A stretch of DNA of 6,195 bases, from contig JAFQCI010000117.1 in NCBI GenBank assembly GCA_017416505.1, positions 1 through 6,195 on the forward strand. The letters run 5' to 3'. This DNA is from Lachnospiraceae bacterium. Lineage in GTDB: Bacteria; Bacillota_A; Clostridia; Lachnospirales; Lachnospiraceae. Positions 4,620 through 6,195 of the stretch are shown here, piece after piece; position 1 is the first letter of the stretch; each line of letters opens with the position of its first letter. The position numbers were made by a program, and so were the translations under genes. The notes below the pieces were generated by a model. That model searched no databases. It was not told the origin of the DNA and worked only from the letters and a program-made list of their open reading frames with translations.

Positions 4620-5411
4620 ATGACTGATATTGAAATGATTCAGGAACTAAGAAAAAGAGGGACTACAAACGGTGTGGTACTTGGCTATCACTCTGGGACA
4701 ATGGATATAATCGCTGATAGATTTGAGGAACTTGTTAACAGGAACAAGGAGCTGAGTGAAGATTATATAATCCAGAAGGGTTTGCTTGATACATATGCGG
4801 CATCAGCCCGAAGCGTTAAGCTAAATCTGAAAGAATTTTGCGAAGACGATGTTCCTTATCCTAAGATGATTTCCGATGCCTCTCGCTTAGCGAGTGAAAT
4901 GATATCACATCTTAACAGCAGACTTGATTCATCAGCAAGTAGTTCCGCTATTACAGTGAAAGCTTTTTTGGATTTGATTTTCGACACTTCTTGTAATCGT
5001 ATTCATGTGTATTCTAAAAGAACAGGCCAATTCATTACAAATATTCTTAATTATGATAAGAACTCTATCAGATCTATACCCGCTGAAATCCTTTCGATGG
5101 AAATAGTTGAAATGGATATTGATAGCAGTATTTACCTTTATGTGAAAGATACACGAATTCCTGTTGGTAGAATAGATTACCTGAGTTTTAAAGGCGAGGT
5201 AAAGGAAAGAATCGAATACTATAATGTTGAAAAATTCATTAAGGATGTAAAAGATAATAACTTTTACGGCGTTCCAATGGTAATCGTCTTATATAAAGAC
5301 AAAAACGGAAATACGCCTCCTAAGGATTTTCTTTCATCTCTTGATCCTTTACCTCAGGGTGTTGAATTTATTGATAACCCTTGTTTAGGAGAAGTGATTT
5401 CGAATGAATGA
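4620..5411 (+). CDS. Two-part accessory protein: phage-like helical N-terminus plus duplicated C-terminal domain
   Basis: AAAGGAG (4606-4612) gives an excellent site 7 bases before ATG 4620. Residues 1-105 are mainly helical: MTDIEMIQELRKRG, then DIIADRFEELVNRNKELSED (29-48), which resembles the ADRIEELxxxNxxL helix found at the start of many small phage accessory proteins such as Ead/Ea22-like ones. A Ser-rich linker (104-109) follows. Residues 111-258 form an alpha/beta domain with strands LYVKD, IPVGRIDYL (180-188), PMVIVLYKD (219-227) and an end box FIDNPCLGE (250-258). This domain is repeated as the whole of the next gene. No catalytic motif is recognised. The gene heads the second operon. 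The function is unknown; the fusion suggests a helical targeting or oligomerising part joined to a ligand-binding-type domain, which is inference. Confidence 0.76.
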   Translation: MTDIEMIQELRKRGTTNGVVLGYHSGTMDIIADRFEELVNRNKELSEDYIIQKGLLDTYAASARSVKLNLKEFCEDDVPYPKMISDASRLASEMISHLNSRLDSSASSSAITVKAFLDLIFDTSCNRIHVYSKRTGQFITNILNYDKNSIRSIPAEILSMEIVEMDIDSSIYLYVKDTRIPVGRIDYLSFKGEVKERIEYYNVEKFIKDVKDNNFYGVPMVIVLYKDKNGNTPPKDFLSSLDPLPQGVEFIDNPCLGEVISNE

Positions 5412-5871
5412 CAAAAAAGTAAAACGTAAAATCAATTTCACAGTTAGAGATTTTATGAATCTTCTTAAAGATGATACGAATTGCATTGAAATATATTCTG
5501 ATTTAACAAGGCAGATTATTCGATATATTCACTGTGATAGTTTCTCGATGAGCTCATTTCCTGAAGAACTTTTATCTAAAGCTATAACAGAAATTCATAT
5601 CGATTCCGGAGTTTCTCTGTATATTGAAGACGATAAAATACCTGTTGGCAGAATAGATTTTCTTTATTGCGGTGAGGTAGACAGAAGAATTGATTTTTCC
5701 GACGAAGAAAAGTTTCTGAATGAAGTTAAAAGCCCTATTTATTACCGCGTTCCTATAAAAATTGTTCTTTATAAGGACAATGATGGAAACACCATTTCTC
5801 AAGATTTTTTAAATACACTGGACACAGAATTTCAGAGTTATGAAATCATTGATAATCCATATTTAGGAGAT
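4950..5871 (+). repeat. Tandem paralogous domains in adjacent genes (units 4950-5393 and 5437-5871)
   Basis: Hand alignment of residues 111-258 of the first protein with 12-156 of the second gives about 45% identity with few gaps. Shared boxes are TVxxF, the IDS before the first strand, IPVGRID(Y/F)L, a GEVxxRI turn, EKF, VPxxIVLYKD, DFLxxLD and IDNPxLG(E/D). Nucleotide matches cluster in the same places, for example CCTGTTGG followed by AGAATAGATT in both copies. This is an old tandem duplication, well diverged. Confidence 0.88.
5387..5391 (+). promoter_or_regulatory. Ribosome binding site embedded in conserved Leu-Gly-Glu codons
   Basis: AGGAG arises from TTA GGA GAA, the conserved C-terminal Leu-Gly-Glu of the first paralogue, and lies 12 bases before ATG 5404. 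The second paralogue has the equivalent TTA GGA GAT, giving AGGAG at 5865-5869, 10 bases before ATG 5880. Each copy therefore carries the next gene's ribosome binding site in its own tail. Confidence 0.6.
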
Positions 5872-5880
5872 GATACATAA
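5404..5880 (+). CDS. Stand-alone paralogue of the preceding protein's C-terminal domain
   Basis: A 158-residue protein whose residues 12-156 align along their whole length with residues 111-258 of the product encoded just upstream, but with no helical N-terminal part. It starts with a short basic segment (MNDKKVKRKI), then TVRDFMNLL, a KIPVGRIDFL box (78-87), IKIVLYKD (118-125), DFLNTLD (134-140) and IIDNPYLGD (148-156). The first 8 bases overlap the upstream gene (ATGAATGA), so translation is likely coupled. The basic N-terminal extension is the only part without a counterpart. Co-expression of a full-length and a short form suggests the two could assemble together or act as alternative partners, which is inference. 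No known family is recognised. Confidence 0.78.
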   Translation: MNDKKVKRKINFTVRDFMNLLKDDTNCIEIYSDLTRQIIRYIHCDSFSMSSFPEELLSKAITEIHIDSGVSLYIEDDKIPVGRIDFLYCGEVDRRIDFSDEEKFLNEVKSPIYYRVPIKIVLYKDNDGNTISQDFLNTLDTEFQSYEIIDNPYLGDDT

Positions 5881-6050
5881 TGGGCGGAAACTATAAAGAC
5901 AAAGAAATCAAGTTTGTTCTTCAGTCATATACAGACGACGAAGATTTTGAAACAACAAGTAAAGTCTGCATATATGTAGATGATGAGTATATTACTGAAG
6001 GATATACTCTTGAAGAAGCTGTCTCTAATTTTGACAGAACTATATTTTAG
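5880..6050 (+). CDS. Hypothetical acidic protein, 56 residues
   Basis: The ATG at 5880 shares its A with the TAA of the previous gene (TAATG), and AGGAG at 5865-5869 lies 10 bases upstream, inside the previous gene's conserved tail. The product (MGGNYKDKEIKFVLQSYTDD, then KVCIYVDDEYITEGYTLEEA and a short end VSNFDRTIF) reads as a small beta-alpha unit: two strands (IKFVLQSY; KVCIYVDD) separated by an acidic loop, then a helix (LEEAVSNFD). It is soluble and acidic, with a single Cys. The tight overlap and ribosome binding site support it as a real gene. No family is recognised. Confidence 0.66.
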   Translation: MGGNYKDKEIKFVLQSYTDDEDFETTSKVCIYVDDEYITEGYTLEEAVSNFDRTIF

Positions 6051-6064
6051 AAAGGATACATAAT

Positions 6065-6071
6065 AGGTGAT
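6065..6071 (+). promoter_or_regulatory. Ribosome binding site AGGTGAT for the final partial gene
   Basis: AGGTGAT matches the 3' part of the consensus AGGAGGTGAT and is correctly placed for ATG 6076. An in-frame GTG at 6067 with AAAGGA (6051-6056) 10 bases upstream, and ATG 6082, are possible alternative starts. Confidence 0.5.
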
Positions 6072-6075
6072 AACT

Positions 6076-6195
6076 ATGAGAATGAATCAACCCGGTTGTA
6101 ATTTCAAGAACTGCCGTTTCTGCTTTGATGGTAATTGCCGAAGCAAAGAAAAGTTTGATAATTGCGACTATCAGGCGATGAAGAATATTACAGTA
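6076..6195 (+). CDS. Cys-rich small protein, N-terminal part (3' partial)
   Basis: Forty codons are open to the window edge with no stop. The fragment has five Cys residues at positions 8, 13, 16, 21 and 30, read as CNFKNCRFCFDGNC and then C in FDNCDYQ. The CxxC at 13-16 with flanking Cys suggests metal binding, for example one zinc ion or a small iron-sulfur site. The closely spaced Cys-x4-Cys-x2-Cys-x4-Cys pattern is found in small Cys-rich proteins of Clostridia phages and mobile elements, though I cannot name a family. It starts 25 bases after the preceding stop and belongs to the same operon. The C-terminus is missing, so length and full domain content are unknown. Confidence 0.66.
   Translation, partial: MRMNQPGCNFKNCRFCFDGNCRSKEKFDNCDYQAMKNITV

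Noticed and set aside
4882..4894. Hairpin CTCGC-TTA-GCGAG
   Set aside because: Short, inside coding sequence and lacking a T tract, so not a terminator.
5572..5802. Opposite-strand ORF inside the second paralogue
   Set aside because: The + frame is confirmed by paralogy with the preceding gene.

Overview
The window is AT-rich, gene-dense DNA with every supported gene on the + strand. It looks like accessory DNA of a mobile element (prophage, integrative conjugative element or large plasmid) from a low-GC Gram-positive host, most likely a gut- or rumen-type Clostridia (Lachnospiraceae/Oscillospiraceae-like). The evidence is the strong AGGAG-type ribosome binding sites, very short or overlapping gene junctions, many small proteins, and three protein types I recognise from Firmicutes phages and conjugative elements: a YopX-like protein, a YodL-domain protein and a phage-type ASCH protein. 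No integrase, structural, replication, conjugation, rRNA, tRNA or CRISPR feature is visible, so the type of element cannot be fixed.

Block 1 (1-4468) reads as one long operon. In order it holds: the tail of an upstream gene; YopX-like protein (75-554); a two-helix membrane protein (547-843); three unrecognised proteins (882-1223, 1231-1860, 1877-2200); a 55-residue microprotein (2197-2364); an ASCH-domain protein (2357-2806); a small helix-turn-helix-like protein (2824-3009); a zinc-ribbon protein (3021-3431); a DUF4262-like Cys/His protein (3446-3877); and a YodL-domain protein (3893-4468). Gaps are 0-38 bases and each gene has its own ribosome binding site, often inside the end of the previous gene.

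The block ends at a strong intrinsic terminator (4484-4525) with a C(TTCG)G loop. The terminator sits inside a 135-base segment bounded by an imperfect 16-base inverted repeat (4467-4482 and 4586-4601). The same segment carries a possible 7-codon leader ORF. This is the only non-coding stretch over 100 bases (4469-4619).

Block 2 (4620-6195, running off the end) holds a two-part protein (4620-5411), a stand-alone paralogue of its C-terminal half (5404-5880), a 56-residue protein (5880-6050) and the start of a Cys-rich protein (6076 onward). The tandem paralogy, the ribosome binding site built into the conserved C-terminus of both copies, and the inverted-repeat leader are the most unusual features. 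No biochemical function can be proven from sequence alone. A collection of small, diverse, co-transcribed accessory proteins fits a host-takeover or defence/anti-defence region, but that is inference.
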